64,000 nucleotides of DNA from Microtetraspora malaysiensis (GTDB lineage Bacteria; Actinomycetota; Actinomycetes; Streptosporangiales; Streptosporangiaceae), in assembly GCF_001528665.1 (NCBI RefSeq), contig NZ_BBYJ01000007.1, forward strand, positions 62,001 to 126,000. Reading direction: 5' to 3'. Below are positions 35,452 to 44,049 of this stretch, one piece after another. A program made the position numbers and the translations under genes. A model generated the notes under the pieces. That model was not told the origin of the DNA. It ran no database searches and saw nothing but the letters and a program-made list of their open reading frames with translations. How positions within the stretch are numbered: position 1 is the first letter of the stretch; each line of letters begins with the position of its first letter.

Positions 35452-37068
35452 GTGCCGGAATTTACGGAACCTAGAGTGCAGCGACACCAGGTGAAGAAGC
35501 GGCGCCGGTGGCCGTTCGTGACGGCCGCCGCGCTCGTACCGGTCCTGGCGGCCGGCGGCGCGGTCTGGGCGCTGCGCACCACGGGGTCGCCCGAGGAGAC
35601 CGCGGCGTCCTTCCTCGCCGCCTGGTCCAGATCCGACTACGCGGCGATGCGCGCGCTGACCTCCGACCCGCCCGCCGACTTCGAGCGCGCGTACAAGGAC
35701 TTTCGCGCCAACCTGAAACTCACCTCCGCCCGGTTCGCCGCGAAGGGGAAGGCCCGCGAGAACGACGACGGGAGCGAGTCCGTACGGTTCCGCGCGGCGC
35801 TCGACGCGGCGGTGGACTTCTCCTACGACGGCCAGCTGCGGCTGGTGGAGCGCGACCGCGCCTGGCGGGTGGCGTGGACGCCGGCCGCGCTGCACCCCGG
35901 CCTCGCCGGCGGCGGCGGGTTCCGGGTCACCTCCGCCGAACCGGATCCCGCGCCGATCACGGCGACCGACGGCACCAGGATCGACACCCCGGACACGCCC
36001 GGTTCGGTCCAGCAGCTCGTCGAGACGCTCAAGGAGCGGTACGGCCCCCGCCTCGCCGGCACCCCGTCCGCCCGGGTGGACCTCGTCGGCGCGGACGGCG
36101 TGGCCCAGCCCGTCGCCGCCGCCAAGAAGTCGCCGGGCAAGGCGCTCACGACCACGATCGACCTGGGCGTCCACCGAGCCGGGGCCCAGGCCCTGGAGCA
36201 GGTGTCCAAGCCCGCGTCGCTCGTCGCGCTGCGACCCTCGACCGGCGAGATCCTCGCCGTCGTGAACAAGCCGGGCGGCTTCAACCGCGCGTTGCTCGGC
36301 ACCTACCCGCCCGGATCGACGTTCAAGGTCGTCACTGCGTCGGCGCTCGTCGCCGACGGCATGAGCGCCACCGAGACGGTGAAGTGCCCGGCGGAGCAGA
36401 CGATCGGCGGCTACACCTTCCACAACTCCCACTTCGAGGACTTCGGCACGATCCCGCTGCTGGCGGCCTTCGCCCACTCGTGCAACACGACGTTCGGCGA
36501 CCTCGCCGTCAGCCGGCTCGGCGCGAAGCGGATGAGCGCGGTCGCCTCCGGCTTCGGCTTCGGGCTGCCGATCCAGCCCGGCGTGCCCGCCGTCCGCGCG
36601 CAGTTCCCCGCCCCCGAGGACGCGACCGACCTCGCCTCAGCGGCGATCGGCCAGGGCAGGGTGCTGGCGAGCCCGCTCAACATGGCCGCCGTCGCCGCCG
36701 CCATCGCGGACGGCACCTGGCGACCGCCGCGGCTCGTGCCCGCCGACCTCGTCCCGTCCGGCGGCTCCGGCCCGCGCGAGCTGGAGCCGGGCGTGGTTCG
36801 CGCGCTGCGCCGCCTCATGCCGGCCGTCGTCTCCGAGGGCACCGCCCGGGGCGTCGCCTTCCCCGCCGGCACGGCCGGCAAGACCGGCACCGCCGAGTAC
36901 GGCTCGGACAAGGAGCCGCCATCGCACTCGTGGTTCATCGGCTACCGGGGCGACCTGGCGTTCGCCGTCATCGTCGAGGGCGGCGGCATGGGCGCCGCCG
37001 TGGCCGCGCCCGCCGCGGCTCGCTTCCTGAGCGGTCTCAGCGGCCTCAGCGGCCTCAGCGGCCGGTGA
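35452..37068 (+). CDS. Penicillin-binding protein (class B PBP2/MecA-N type), active-site intact
   Basis: A 538-aa D,D-transpeptidase anchored by one TM helix (about 21-41, after the KKRRRW basic stretch). An NTF2-like MecA-N domain spans about 47-160, and the transpeptidase domain carries STFK (289-292), SCN (343-345) and KTG (477-479). It should cross-link peptidoglycan outside the membrane. It is a paralogue of the degenerate protein at 12.4-14.3 kb, sharing domain order. GTG 35452 follows AAGGGGGAAAT. The C-terminus is a 9-bp tandem repeat encoding LSG four times, and its last 14 bases overlap the convergent HAD gene. Confidence 0.93.
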   Translation: MPEFTEPRVQRHQVKKRRRWPFVTAAALVPVLAAGGAVWALRTTGSPEETAASFLAAWSRSDYAAMRALTSDPPADFERAYKDFRANLKLTSARFAAKGKARENDDGSESVRFRAALDAAVDFSYDGQLRLVERDRAWRVAWTPAALHPGLAGGGGFRVTSAEPDPAPITATDGTRIDTPDTPGSVQQLVETLKERYGPRLAGTPSARVDLVGADGVAQPVAAAKKSPGKALTTTIDLGVHRAGAQALEQVSKPASLVALRPSTGEILAVVNKPGGFNRALLGTYPPGSTFKVVTASALVADGMSATETVKCPAEQTIGGYTFHNSHFEDFGTIPLLAAFAHSCNTTFGDLAVSRLGAKRMSAVASGFGFGLPIQPGVPAVRAQFPAPEDATDLASAAIGQGRVLASPLNMAAVAAAIADGTWRPPRLVPADLVPSGGSGPRELEPGVVRALRRLMPAVVSEGTARGVAFPAGTAGKTGTAEYGSDKEPPSHSWFIGYRGDLAFAVIVEGGGMGAAVAAPAAARFLSGLSGLSGLSGR

Positions 37069-37756
37069 GACGGGCGACGGCCGCCACGACCTCCGAGGCG
37101 TTGGACAGGTCGGGCAGGACGATGTCCGCCCCCGCCTCACGCAGCTCGGCGGCGGTGGACCGGCCCGACGCGACCGCGATCATCGCCGCGCCGCCGATGC
37201 GGGCGGCCTGCACGTCCCGAGTCGAGTCGCCGATCAGCACCGTGTTCGCGGAGGTGAACGCCCCGCCGTACCGCTCCTTGGCCCGGCCCTGGGCCACCTG
37301 GAGCAGCGTGGCCTTGGGATAGACCTCCTCGCCGTACCCCCCGACTTCGAAGTCGATCGCCTTGTCCAGCTTGAACGCCGTCAGCTTGTGGACCGCGTTG
37401 CTCCGGATCGTCCCGGTGAGGACCGACTGGATCACGCCGTCGAGCCGGGACACCGCCTTGAGCGCGTCCTTCGCGCCGGGCATCGCCCGTCCCTCGGCGG
37501 TCAGCCGCTTGCGCTTCGCGGCGAAGCTGACCGCCAGCGCGTCGAGGAACTTGGGCAGGTGGTTGTCCTCCACCGCGATGCCGTTGACGGCCAGCGTCTC
37601 GAAGACGATCTCGGAGTCGGGGCGGCCCATCGCCGGGGCGAGTTTCACCAACGGCCGCCCGGTCACCATGCGGAACGCGTCGGCGTACGCCTCCCGGGTG
37701 ACGATGGTGACGTCGACCAGGGTGAGATCGACGTTCCAGAGAACGAGGCGGTTGAT
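37055..37756 (-). CDS. HAD-superfamily hydrolase homologue with Asn nucleophile and probable AUC start
   Basis: A Rossmann-fold HAD protein of about 233 aa if translation starts at ATC 37756. Motif I then reads LVLWNVDLTLVD, with Asn8 in place of the phospho-accepting Asp of the DxDx(T/V) signature. Motif II (VLTGTIRSN), the motif III Lys region (YPKATLL) and motif IV (VLIGDSTRDVQAA) are normal. No ATG, GTG or TTG occurs in frame between the upstream TGA (37783) and motif I. GGAGG stands five bases before ATC. The first conventional start, ATG 37669, would delete motif I. It may be a weakly expressed or decaying gene, or a true AUC start. Tandem with another HAD gene 31 bp upstream. Confidence 0.65.
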   Translation of the reverse strand: MNRLVLWNVDLTLVDVTIVTREAYADAFRMVTGRPLVKLAPAMGRPDSEIVFETLAVNGIAVEDNHLPKFLDALAVSFAAKRKRLTAEGRAMPGAKDALKAVSRLDGVIQSVLTGTIRSNAVHKLTAFKLDKAIDFEVGGYGEEVYPKATLLQVAQGRAKERYGGAFTSANTVLIGDSTRDVQAARIGGAAMIAVASGRSTAAELREAGADIVLPDLSNASEVVAAVARLTGR

Positions 37757-37787
37757 CGTGGCCTCCGAAGGGGGACGCGGGCCGGGT

Positions 37788-38420
37788 TCAGATCAGGTCG
37801 AGGGCGTTCGCGAGCGAGTCGACGACGGGGACGCCGACGGCGCCCAGCTCGGCGCGGCTGCTCATGCCGCCCGTGTAGAGGATGGCCCGCGCGCCGACAT
37901 GCTGGGCGGCGTGCGCGTCGTCCACGCTGTCGCCGATCACGACGACCTTCTCCGGGTCGACGCCGAGTCCCAGGACGTGCGCGGCCATGTGCTCGGCCTT
38001 GGGCCCGCCGGCGGCGGCGCGCAGGCCGTCCACCCGGCTGAAGTGCCGGTCGATGCCCATCTCGCCGATCTTGGGCACCAGCCGCTCGTGCGTCCACATC
38101 GACAGCAGCGACTGAGTCCGCCCGGCGTCCTCCCACTCCTGGAGGCAGGTCAGGGCGCCTTCGGCCAGCCCGCAGGCGAGCATCAGGCGGTGGTAGTGGT
38201 CGTGGAACCCCTCGTCGAGAAGCTCCCACTCGCCGTCGCGGAGCGACCTGCCGAGCATTCGCTCGTACGCCACCCAGATGGGGCGGGTGTAGACGGCGCG
38301 GAAGCCGTCGGGGTCGAAGGGGCCGACGCCATACGGGCGGAAGACCTCGTTGGTCGCGCCCACCACGGCATCGATGTCGTGAAACAGCGTGCCGTTCCAG
38401 TCCCAAACAATGTGTGTCAT
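37788..38420 (-). CDS. HAD-superfamily hydrolase (phosphatase-like)
   Basis: A 210-aa HAD phosphatase-like protein with motif I IVWDWNGTL (Asp7 nucleophile), a helical cap (about 15-90), motif II SMWTHERL, motif III Lys in GGPKAEHM and motif IV VVIGDSVDD. The substrate, probably a small phosphorylated metabolite, cannot be inferred. ATG 38420 begins MTHIVWDWNGT; no Shine-Dalgarno precedes it, so it may be leaderless. The degenerate HAD paralogue follows 31 bp downstream. Confidence 0.87.
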   Translation of the reverse strand: MTHIVWDWNGTLFHDIDAVVGATNEVFRPYGVGPFDPDGFRAVYTRPIWVAYERMLGRSLRDGEWELLDEGFHDHYHRLMLACGLAEGALTCLQEWEDAGRTQSLLSMWTHERLVPKIGEMGIDRHFSRVDGLRAAAGGPKAEHMAAHVLGLGVDPEKVVVIGDSVDDAHAAQHVGARAILYTGGMSSRAELGAVGVPVVDSLANALDLI

Positions 38421-38726
38421 ATCAACATGGATGATATCCAGCCCCGCGTCGAGCGGCGGCCGTACGCACCCGGCCCGGCGTCATCGGGTGCGGCACCTAC
38501 CTCCTCACCCGCGTGCAGCAGGGAGCCGAGGTCAAGGGCGTGCTCTCCCCGGCCCCGGCCGGGGCTCAGTACTCGGCTGCGGCCGGAGCCCAGGACGTGC
38601 CGTTGTGGAAGCAGAGTCGAGCTGCCCGTCTCCCACCCCGGCCCGGCCCGGGATGCCGTCGATCCGCGGATCGCGGTACCGGCACCCCGGGCGAAGGCCC
38701 GACACAGGGGAGCGCAGCGGGGCAGG
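38421..38726. other. Intergenic region with a possible gene relic
   Basis: This 306-bp gap has no intact gene. On the plus strand a stretch of about 50 codons (roughly 38481-38630) has almost uniformly G/C third positions. It reads VIGCGTYLLTRVQQG then AEVKGVLSPAPAGAQYSAAA, suggesting a decayed coding fragment. I do not recognise the family. Confidence 0.35.
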
Positions 38727-39353
38727 TCAGCTCCGGCCGACGGTGGCCGTGGAGGCGGCCGCGTCGGCGACGTTGCCGCGGTACAGGCCGAGCTTCGGCT
38801 TTCCCACCTTCGCGCCGGCGCCGAGCGGGAAGTTCTGGGTGTCGGAGTTGGGCATCCGGTCGTCGGGCAGGATGTTCAGCTCGTTCACGTCGGTCGCGCT
38901 GCCGCCGCCGGGGTTGAGGTCGACCACCGCGTACGCCTTCTGACCGGGCGCCACCGGGTAGGCCGGGGGACCGCCCAGCTCGCCCGGCACCAGCGGCGTG
39001 AGGTCCTTGCTGTGGTCGGCGGCGTGGGAGTTGCCCAGGCTGACGAGCGGGTAGTAGCTCAGGCCGCAGGCGGTGGTGCCCTGGTTGCGCACCTCGATCA
39101 CCCGCTGGTTGGGCGCCTCGGCCCGGGCGGTCATCTTGACGGCCAGCTTCTTGGCCTCGCAGGGGTGGGAGTAGGCGTAGGCCTCACCACCACCGGCCTT
39201 GCCCCCGCCGCCCGCGGTGGTGGCAGCGGGAGACTGGGAGAGCTTCGCAGGCTGCGCCTCGCCGCCGTCGCCACCGGACTGACAGGCGGTCAGGGTGAGG
39301 GTGGCGCCCAGGGCGAAAGCGGCCGGGACTAACAGGGCACGGCGAGCGGACAT
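38727..39353 (-). CDS. DUF4232 lipoprotein
   Basis: A 208-aa lipoprotein with lipobox LTAC (Cys24), a Gly/Ala/Ser linker (to about 55) and a DUF4232-type beta domain. That domain has two conserved Cys residues (HPCEAKKL and TTACGLSYYPLVSLG) likely to form a disulphide, then PGQKAYAVVDLNPGG. DUF4232 proteins are common actinobacterial extracytoplasmic proteins of unknown role. ATG 39353 with GGGGGAA upstream. It is probably monocistronic. Confidence 0.85.
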   Translation of the reverse strand: MSARRALLVPAAFALGATLTLTACQSGGDGGEAQPAKLSQSPAATTAGGGGKAGGGEAYAYSHPCEAKKLAVKMTARAEAPNQRVIEVRNQGTTACGLSYYPLVSLGNSHAADHSKDLTPLVPGELGGPPAYPVAPGQKAYAVVDLNPGGGSATDVNELNILPDDRMPNSDTQNFPLGAGAKVGKPKLGLYRGNVADAAASTATVGRS

Positions 39354-39667
39354 GGAGGTTCCCCCGTAACAGATCTAGGTGAAGGAGTGGACCGGGCGGC
39401 GGGCCATCGACGCCGACCGCCGAGAACCACTTTGGCCCGCGGTCCGTCCCGTCCGCAGCCTTTCCTGGAAAAGTCGGGACACTGGAACGGTCCCACCCCT
39501 TCTGACCTGCGGTTTCACAAACGCCTGGAATGGCCTTCCGGAACACGTCCCGGGGCCGTTCGGGCCGCTGGGAGCCGGCGGAACAGCATCGGCGCCGCTC
39601 GACACACGACAACGACGCAGGAGCGCTCCGCTCCCTCGACCCCGGGGAACGTTTGGCGGACAGCGAC
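39354..39667. other. Intergenic region carrying dispersed-element copy B
   Basis: The 314-bp gap between the DUF4232 and DUF6912-like genes contains no coding frame. The segment 39626-39655 matches the intergenic element at 10901-10930. Confidence 0.5.
39626..39655. repeat. Dispersed intergenic element, copy B
   Basis: CTCCGCTCCCTCGACCCCG, then GGGAACGTTTG; 26 of 30 bases match copy A at 10901-10930, in the same orientation. Copy B lies 13 bases from the stop of the DUF6912-like gene. Confidence 0.6.
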
Positions 39668-40243
39668 CTAAACCAGCAGGTCGGGGACCTCCTGGGTCGC
39701 GTACCACATCAGCTCGTGGGCCTCGGCTTCGTCCACGGCGAACCGGGCGTCGTCGTCCCCCAGGTCGGCGGCGGGCAGCGCCGCGACGGCGGCCTCGATG
39801 TCCGGGGCCGCGGTGGCGTCGTCCACGTGTGCCGAGGCGATCCGGGACATCGGGACCGGCTCGGTGAGCCGCACCCGAGCCCGCTCGTCCGGATCGGGGC
39901 TCATCGCGACCCAGGCGTCCGGCACCTCGGCCGCCAGCACGACCCGCCGAGCCGGCCCCGCGGCCTTGCCCGCCCCGGCCGACTCCGCCCCGATCCGCTC
40001 CGTACCGCCCGGCCCGGCGAGGTCGCCCGCCCGCTCCCCCGTGTCTTCCTCGGCGAGCATCCGCAGCGAGGCCCGCGCCGCCTCGGTCAGGGCGACGTAC
40101 TCCAGCTCCTCGGTGTCGCCGGAGGTGTACCACTCGACCAGCGCGGGCGTCACCGCGTACCCGGTCAGCGGCGCGGGGCCGAGCTCGCCCTGCGCGACCA
40201 CGCGGGCCAGCGCGGAGAGCGTGCACGGGAGATAGACGCGCAT
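39668..40243 (-). CDS. DUF6912-like actinobacterial protein
   Basis: A soluble 191-aa protein with conserved start MRVYLPCTLSALARVV, a middle LEYVALTEAARASLRML block and end ADLGDDDARFAVDEAEAHEL then MWYATQEVP. As I recall, DUF6912 proteins share these blocks and are of unknown function. This one has an extra charged insertion at about 66-95. ATG 40243 lies 21 bp after the stop of the HAD gene, with GAGAGG just before, so they form one transcript with that gene and probably with the GH3/PTS genes further upstream. Confidence 0.8.
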   Translation of the reverse strand: MRVYLPCTLSALARVVAQGELGPAPLTGYAVTPALVEWYTSGDTEELEYVALTEAARASLRMLAEEDTGERAGDLAGPGGTERIGAESAGAGKAAGPARRVVLAAEVPDAWVAMSPDPDERARVRLTEPVPMSRIASAHVDDATAAPDIEAAVAALPAADLGDDDARFAVDEAEAHELMWYATQEVPDLLV

Positions 40244-40264
40244 GGGAACCTCTCGTCGGTCAGG

Positions 40265-40906
40265 TCAGGGGCGCAGCGGCAGGCCGAACAGGGCCTCCAG
40301 CTCGCCGATGGTGGCGAAGGCGTCGCTGTGGTGGATGCCGACCAGCCCGAGCGTCCGGGCCGCGACGATGTTCGCCTCGATGTCGTCGATGAACACGCAC
40401 TCCTCGGCGGGCAGCCCGACCTGGTCGAGCGCGTGGCGGAAGATGCGCGGCTCGGGCTTGCGCATGCCGACCTCGCCCGAGATGACGATCGCGTCGAACA
40501 GCCCGTCCCAGGAGTCACGGGGATAGTCGTTCTCCCAGGAGTTGGACAGCAGGCAGGTGCGGATGCCGGCCGCGCGGGCCCGCCGCAGCATCTCGTTCAT
40601 CTCCTCGACCGGCTCGAACCCGAGGAACATCCGGGCGAGCAGCCCGTCGGCCGCCGGCGGGACGCCGTCGAGGGTCATCAGCCTGGCCGCGAAATCCTGC
40701 TCGAAGTCGGTCGCCGAGATCTCACCGCGTTCGAGCGCGTGGATGGCGCTCTCACCGCCGCCCTCGTAGGCGTGCAGGACCAGGTCGCGCATCACGTCCT
40801 TGTAGTGCGACGCGTCGATCCGGTCCTGGGCGAGCCAGCCCGCGATCGAGTCGGTGAGGCTCGTGGTGAGCACCCCGCCCCAGTCGATCAGCACTCCCTT
40901 GAGCAC
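40265..40906 (-). CDS. HAD-IA family hydrolase
   Basis: A 213-aa HAD phosphatase-like protein: motif I LIDWGGVLT (Asp7), motif II CLLSNSWEND, motif III GMRKPEPRIF and motif IV VFIDDIEANIVAA, with a helical cap between residues about 15 and 95. It resembles epoxide-hydrolase-N/phosphoglycolate-type HAD proteins. GTG 40906 has AGGAGG four bases upstream, better than the longer frame to 40933. It lies 39 bp behind the GH3 gene on the same strand. Confidence 0.9.
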   Translation of the reverse strand: MLKGVLIDWGGVLTTSLTDSIAGWLAQDRIDASHYKDVMRDLVLHAYEGGGESAIHALERGEISATDFEQDFAARLMTLDGVPPAADGLLARMFLGFEPVEEMNEMLRRARAAGIRTCLLSNSWENDYPRDSWDGLFDAIVISGEVGMRKPEPRIFRHALDQVGLPAEECVFIDDIEANIVAARTLGLVGIHHSDAFATIGELEALFGLPLRP

Positions 40907-40945
40907 GACACCTCCTGGTGGAATCTGGTTCAAAAGAATAGAGCG

Positions 40946-42295
40946 TCAGGGAAGGTTCGCCTCCCGGGCGAGCCGTCGGGCGGCGCTCAGATGGGCCGAC
41001 GAGCGCACCGCCGCGGGGTCGGTCGTGACCTTGCCGAACATGCCCCGCTTCGCCTTGAGCCGGAGGATCCGGGTCACCGAGGCGTCCAGGCGGGCGGCCG
41101 AGATGCGCCCGGACTTCACCGCCGCGAGGACCGCGCCGTACGCCTTGGGCATGTCCGGCGGCATGAGCAGCACGTCCGCCCCGGCCAGGACGGCACGCAC
41201 GGCCACCTCGGCGTCGCCGTACTTCTCCCGCACGCCCGCCATGTTGAGCGCGTCGGTGCTGATCACGCCGTCGAAGCCCAGCTCGTCGCGGAGCAACCCG
41301 GTCAGGATCGTGCGGGACAGCGTGGCCGGGTCGCCCGAGGGGTCGAGCTTCGGCATGACGACGTGCGCCGACATGATCGCGTCCACACCGTGCGCGATGG
41401 CCTCACGGAACGGCGGGGCGTCGAGCTTGCGCCACTGCGCCTTCGTGTGCGAGATCACCGGGAGGCCGGTGTGACTGTCCGTCGAGGTGTCGCCGTGACC
41501 GGGGAAGTGTTTGGCGGTCGAGGCGATGCCGGCGGCGTGGAAACCGTCGACCGCCGCGCCCACCATGGTGGCGACCTTGCCGGGGTCGGAGCCGTAGGCC
41601 CGGGGCCCGATCACCGGGTTTCGCGGGTTGATGTTTACGTCGGCGACCGGCGCGAAGTCCATCGTGATGCCGAGGGCGCGCAGCTCGGTGCCGGTGAGCC
41701 GGGCGGCGGCCCGCGCGTTCGCCGGGTCGCCGGTCGCGCCGATGGCCATCGCCCCCGGGAGCTTGGTGACGACCGCGGAGAGCGGCGAGACCGTGCCGTT
41801 CTCCTGGTCCACACCGATCATCAGCGGGACCCGCGACGCCGCGCGCAGCCCGGTGGTCAGCGCGGCGATCTGCCGGGCGTCGGAGACGTTGCCCGCCCAC
41901 GGGAACATGATCACGCCGCCCGGGCGGTACTTCTTGATCACCTGGATCGGGCTGCCCGCCCCGAACCGCGCGCTGTTCTCCTGGTGCGCCGCGTCGGCGC
42001 GTGAGCCGTACACCACAGGCATGAAGAGCTGGCCGACCTTCTCCTCCACGCTCATCCGGGCGAGCATGGCGGCGACGTCTCCCGTCGCGGCTCCGGTGCC
42101 GCCGTCCTCCGCCGCCGCGTCGCCCGCACCGGTGGCCTCCCCGGACGGCGTCCCCTCCGGGGACGGCGTCGCGCCCGGCGAGGCGGAGAAGGAAGGGGGA
42201 GCGGCGGGGGTGGGGCGCGCCGTCTGCTCCGCCTCCACCGCGGAGCAGCCCGCCATCGCGATCACCAGCAGTCCGAGGCCCAGTCGTCGAAACAC
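40946..42295 (-). CDS. GH3 beta-N-acetylhexosaminidase (NagZ-like) lipoprotein
   Basis: An extracytoplasmic family 3 glycoside hydrolase of about 449 aa. It has a signal peptide with lipobox MAGC, a long Pro/Ser/Ala spacer (to about 75), and the catalytic TIM barrel. The NagZ signature AKHFPGHGDTSTDSHTGLP carries the His/Asp catalytic dyad, and DGVISTDALNMAG the nucleophile Asp. It should release GlcNAc from muropeptides or chitin. GTG 42295 begins VFRRLGLGLLVIAMAGCS, a tidy signal; a GTG at 42343 is an alternative. It follows the PTS EI gene by 63 bp on the same strand, linking GlcNAc release to uptake. Confidence 0.92.
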   Translation of the reverse strand: MFRRLGLGLLVIAMAGCSAVEAEQTARPTPAAPPSFSASPGATPSPEGTPSGEATGAGDAAAEDGGTGAATGDVAAMLARMSVEEKVGQLFMPVVYGSRADAAHQENSARFGAGSPIQVIKKYRPGGVIMFPWAGNVSDARQIAALTTGLRAASRVPLMIGVDQENGTVSPLSAVVTKLPGAMAIGATGDPANARAAARLTGTELRALGITMDFAPVADVNINPRNPVIGPRAYGSDPGKVATMVGAAVDGFHAAGIASTAKHFPGHGDTSTDSHTGLPVISHTKAQWRKLDAPPFREAIAHGVDAIMSAHVVMPKLDPSGDPATLSRTILTGLLRDELGFDGVISTDALNMAGVREKYGDAEVAVRAVLAGADVLLMPPDMPKAYGAVLAAVKSGRISAARLDASVTRILRLKAKRGMFGKVTTDPAAVRSSAHLSAARRLAREANLP

Positions 42296-42358
42296 CCCTT
42301 CACCGTATCCGCGCTTCGCACCATCCGTCCCACAGTTATCCACAGGCGCAAGCGCCCC

Positions 42359-44047
42359 TCAAAGCGACAGATCGGCGAGGGCCGGGAGTTCGGCGCGGGC
42401 GGCGGCCCGCGCGGCCGACGCCGTACCGGCCGCCCGCGCGGCGGCCGCGGCCCGGCGGCAGTCGTCCACGGTGTGCCGGGCGAGCGCGGCGCGCACCCGG
42501 GGCAGCGCGGACGCGGCCATGGAGAGCGACGTCACGCCCAGACCCACGAACACGCAGGCCAGCGCGGGGTCGGCCGCCGCCTCACCACAGACGCCGCAGT
42601 CCCGGCCGGAGCCCCCGGCGGCCGCGGCGGTCAGCGCGACGAGGTCGAGCACGGCGGGATGCCAGGGGTCCTGCAGCCCCGCGAGCGCCCCCGCCTCCCG
42701 GTCGGCGGCGAGGGTGTACTGCGTCAGATCGTTCGTCCCGATCGAGAAGAAGCCGGTCACCGCGGCGAGGTCGGCGGCACGCAGAGCGGCCGCGGGGATC
42801 TCGATCATCACTCCGGCCGAGGGCAGCCCGGCCGCGCGGCACGCCTCGCCGAACCAGACGGCCTCCTCCGCCGTGGCGACCATCGGCGCCATCACCTGGA
42901 CCCGCGCCGACGTGCCCTTGGCCGCCCTGGCCAGCGCTTCGAGCTGTGCGGCCAGCACCTCGGGGAAGCGGCGGAACAGCCGCACCCCGCGCTCGCCGAG
43001 CGCGGGGTTGGGCTCGGGAGCCGGCGGCGGCAGGAAGTCGAGCGGCTTGTCGGCCCCGGCGTCGAGGACGCGGACGATCACCCGCGAGCCCGAGAACGCC
43101 TCGAACACCTCGCGGTAGGCGTCCTGCTGCTCCTCCCAGGTCGGCGGGTCGACCCGGTCCAGGAAGAGGAACTCGGTGCGGAACAGGCCGACCCCCTCCG
43201 CGCCCGCCGCCAGCGCGGCCGCGATGTCGGCCGGCCCGCCCACGTTCGCGAGCAGCGGCACGGCGTGGCCGTCGGCGGTGGCGCCGGCCCCCGAGACGGC
43301 GGCGAGAAGTGCCGTGCTCTGCTCCGCCGCCCGCACCGCCCGGGCCACCTCGTCCTCGTCCGGCGACAGCCGTACGACGCCGGTCGAGCCGTCGACCAGC
43401 AGTGGCGTGCCGGGCGGGATCGCGCCCGCACCCGCGCAGCCCACGACCGCGGGCACGCCCAGCGCGCGGGCCAGGATCGCGGTGTGACTGGTCGGCCCGC
43501 CCTCCTCGGTCACGAACGCCACGACCGTCGCGGGGTCGAGCAGCACGGTGTCCGCGGGCGCGAGATCCCTGGCCACCAGCACGTACGGCTCGGCGGGGTC
43601 GGCGGGCAGGCCCGGCAACGCCAGGCCCTCCAGCGCCGCGACGACCCGGTCCCTGATGTCGTCGAGGTCGGCGGCCCTCGCGGCCAGGTAGCCGCCCGCG
43701 GCGGCCAGCAGCTCCCGATATCCGGTGAAAGCGTCGAAGACGGCGCGGGAGGCCGCGACGCCCTGCTCGATCAGCTCGGCCACCCTCGCGGCGAGGTCGG
43801 GGTCGCGGGCCATCATGGCCTGCGCGGCGAGGACGTCCCGCGCCTCGCCGCCCGCCTGGTCGCCGCGCGCGGCGAGGTCGGCGGCCACCCGCTCCAGGGC
43901 CTGCTCGGCCCGCAGCAGCTCGGCCCGCGCGTTCCCGCCGTGACGCGCGGCCCTGGGCGGCTCGGGGACGTCGCGCACCAGCCGGTGCGCCGGGCCGTAA
44001 CCGGCGCCCGGGCTCACGCCCACGCCGGCCAGCCGATCCGCGTGCAT
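42359..44047 (-). CDS. ptsI: PTS enzyme I
   Basis: The PEP-protein phosphotransferase, 562 aa, phosphorylating HPr at the expense of PEP. The active-site His188 lies in EEGGPTSHTAILARALGVP. The PEP-binding barrel has GVGLFRTEFLFLD, RVLDAGADKPLDFL, NPALGERGVR, FFSIGTNDLTQYTLAADR and the catalytic Cys in GVCGEAA. It starts two bases after the HPr stop, so it is co-translated with it. ATG 44047. The C-terminus is unusually Ala-rich. Confidence 0.97.
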   Translation of the reverse strand: MHADRLAGVGVSPGAGYGPAHRLVRDVPEPPRAARHGGNARAELLRAEQALERVAADLAARGDQAGGEARDVLAAQAMMARDPDLAARVAELIEQGVAASRAVFDAFTGYRELLAAAGGYLAARAADLDDIRDRVVAALEGLALPGLPADPAEPYVLVARDLAPADTVLLDPATVVAFVTEEGGPTSHTAILARALGVPAVVGCAGAGAIPPGTPLLVDGSTGVVRLSPDEDEVARAVRAAEQSTALLAAVSGAGATADGHAVPLLANVGGPADIAAALAAGAEGVGLFRTEFLFLDRVDPPTWEEQQDAYREVFEAFSGSRVIVRVLDAGADKPLDFLPPPAPEPNPALGERGVRLFRRFPEVLAAQLEALARAAKGTSARVQVMAPMVATAEEAVWFGEACRAAGLPSAGVMIEIPAAALRAADLAAVTGFFSIGTNDLTQYTLAADREAGALAGLQDPWHPAVLDLVALTAAAAGGSGRDCGVCGEAAADPALACVFVGLGVTSLSMAASALPRVRAALARHTVDDCRRAAAAARAAGTASAARAAARAELPALADLSL

Positions 44048-44049
44048 GG

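Noticed and set aside
35344-36477. Long upstream extension of the LysR frame
   Set aside because: Antisense to the active PBP gene. LysR proteins start at the MDLVRHLRYF helix-turn-helix.
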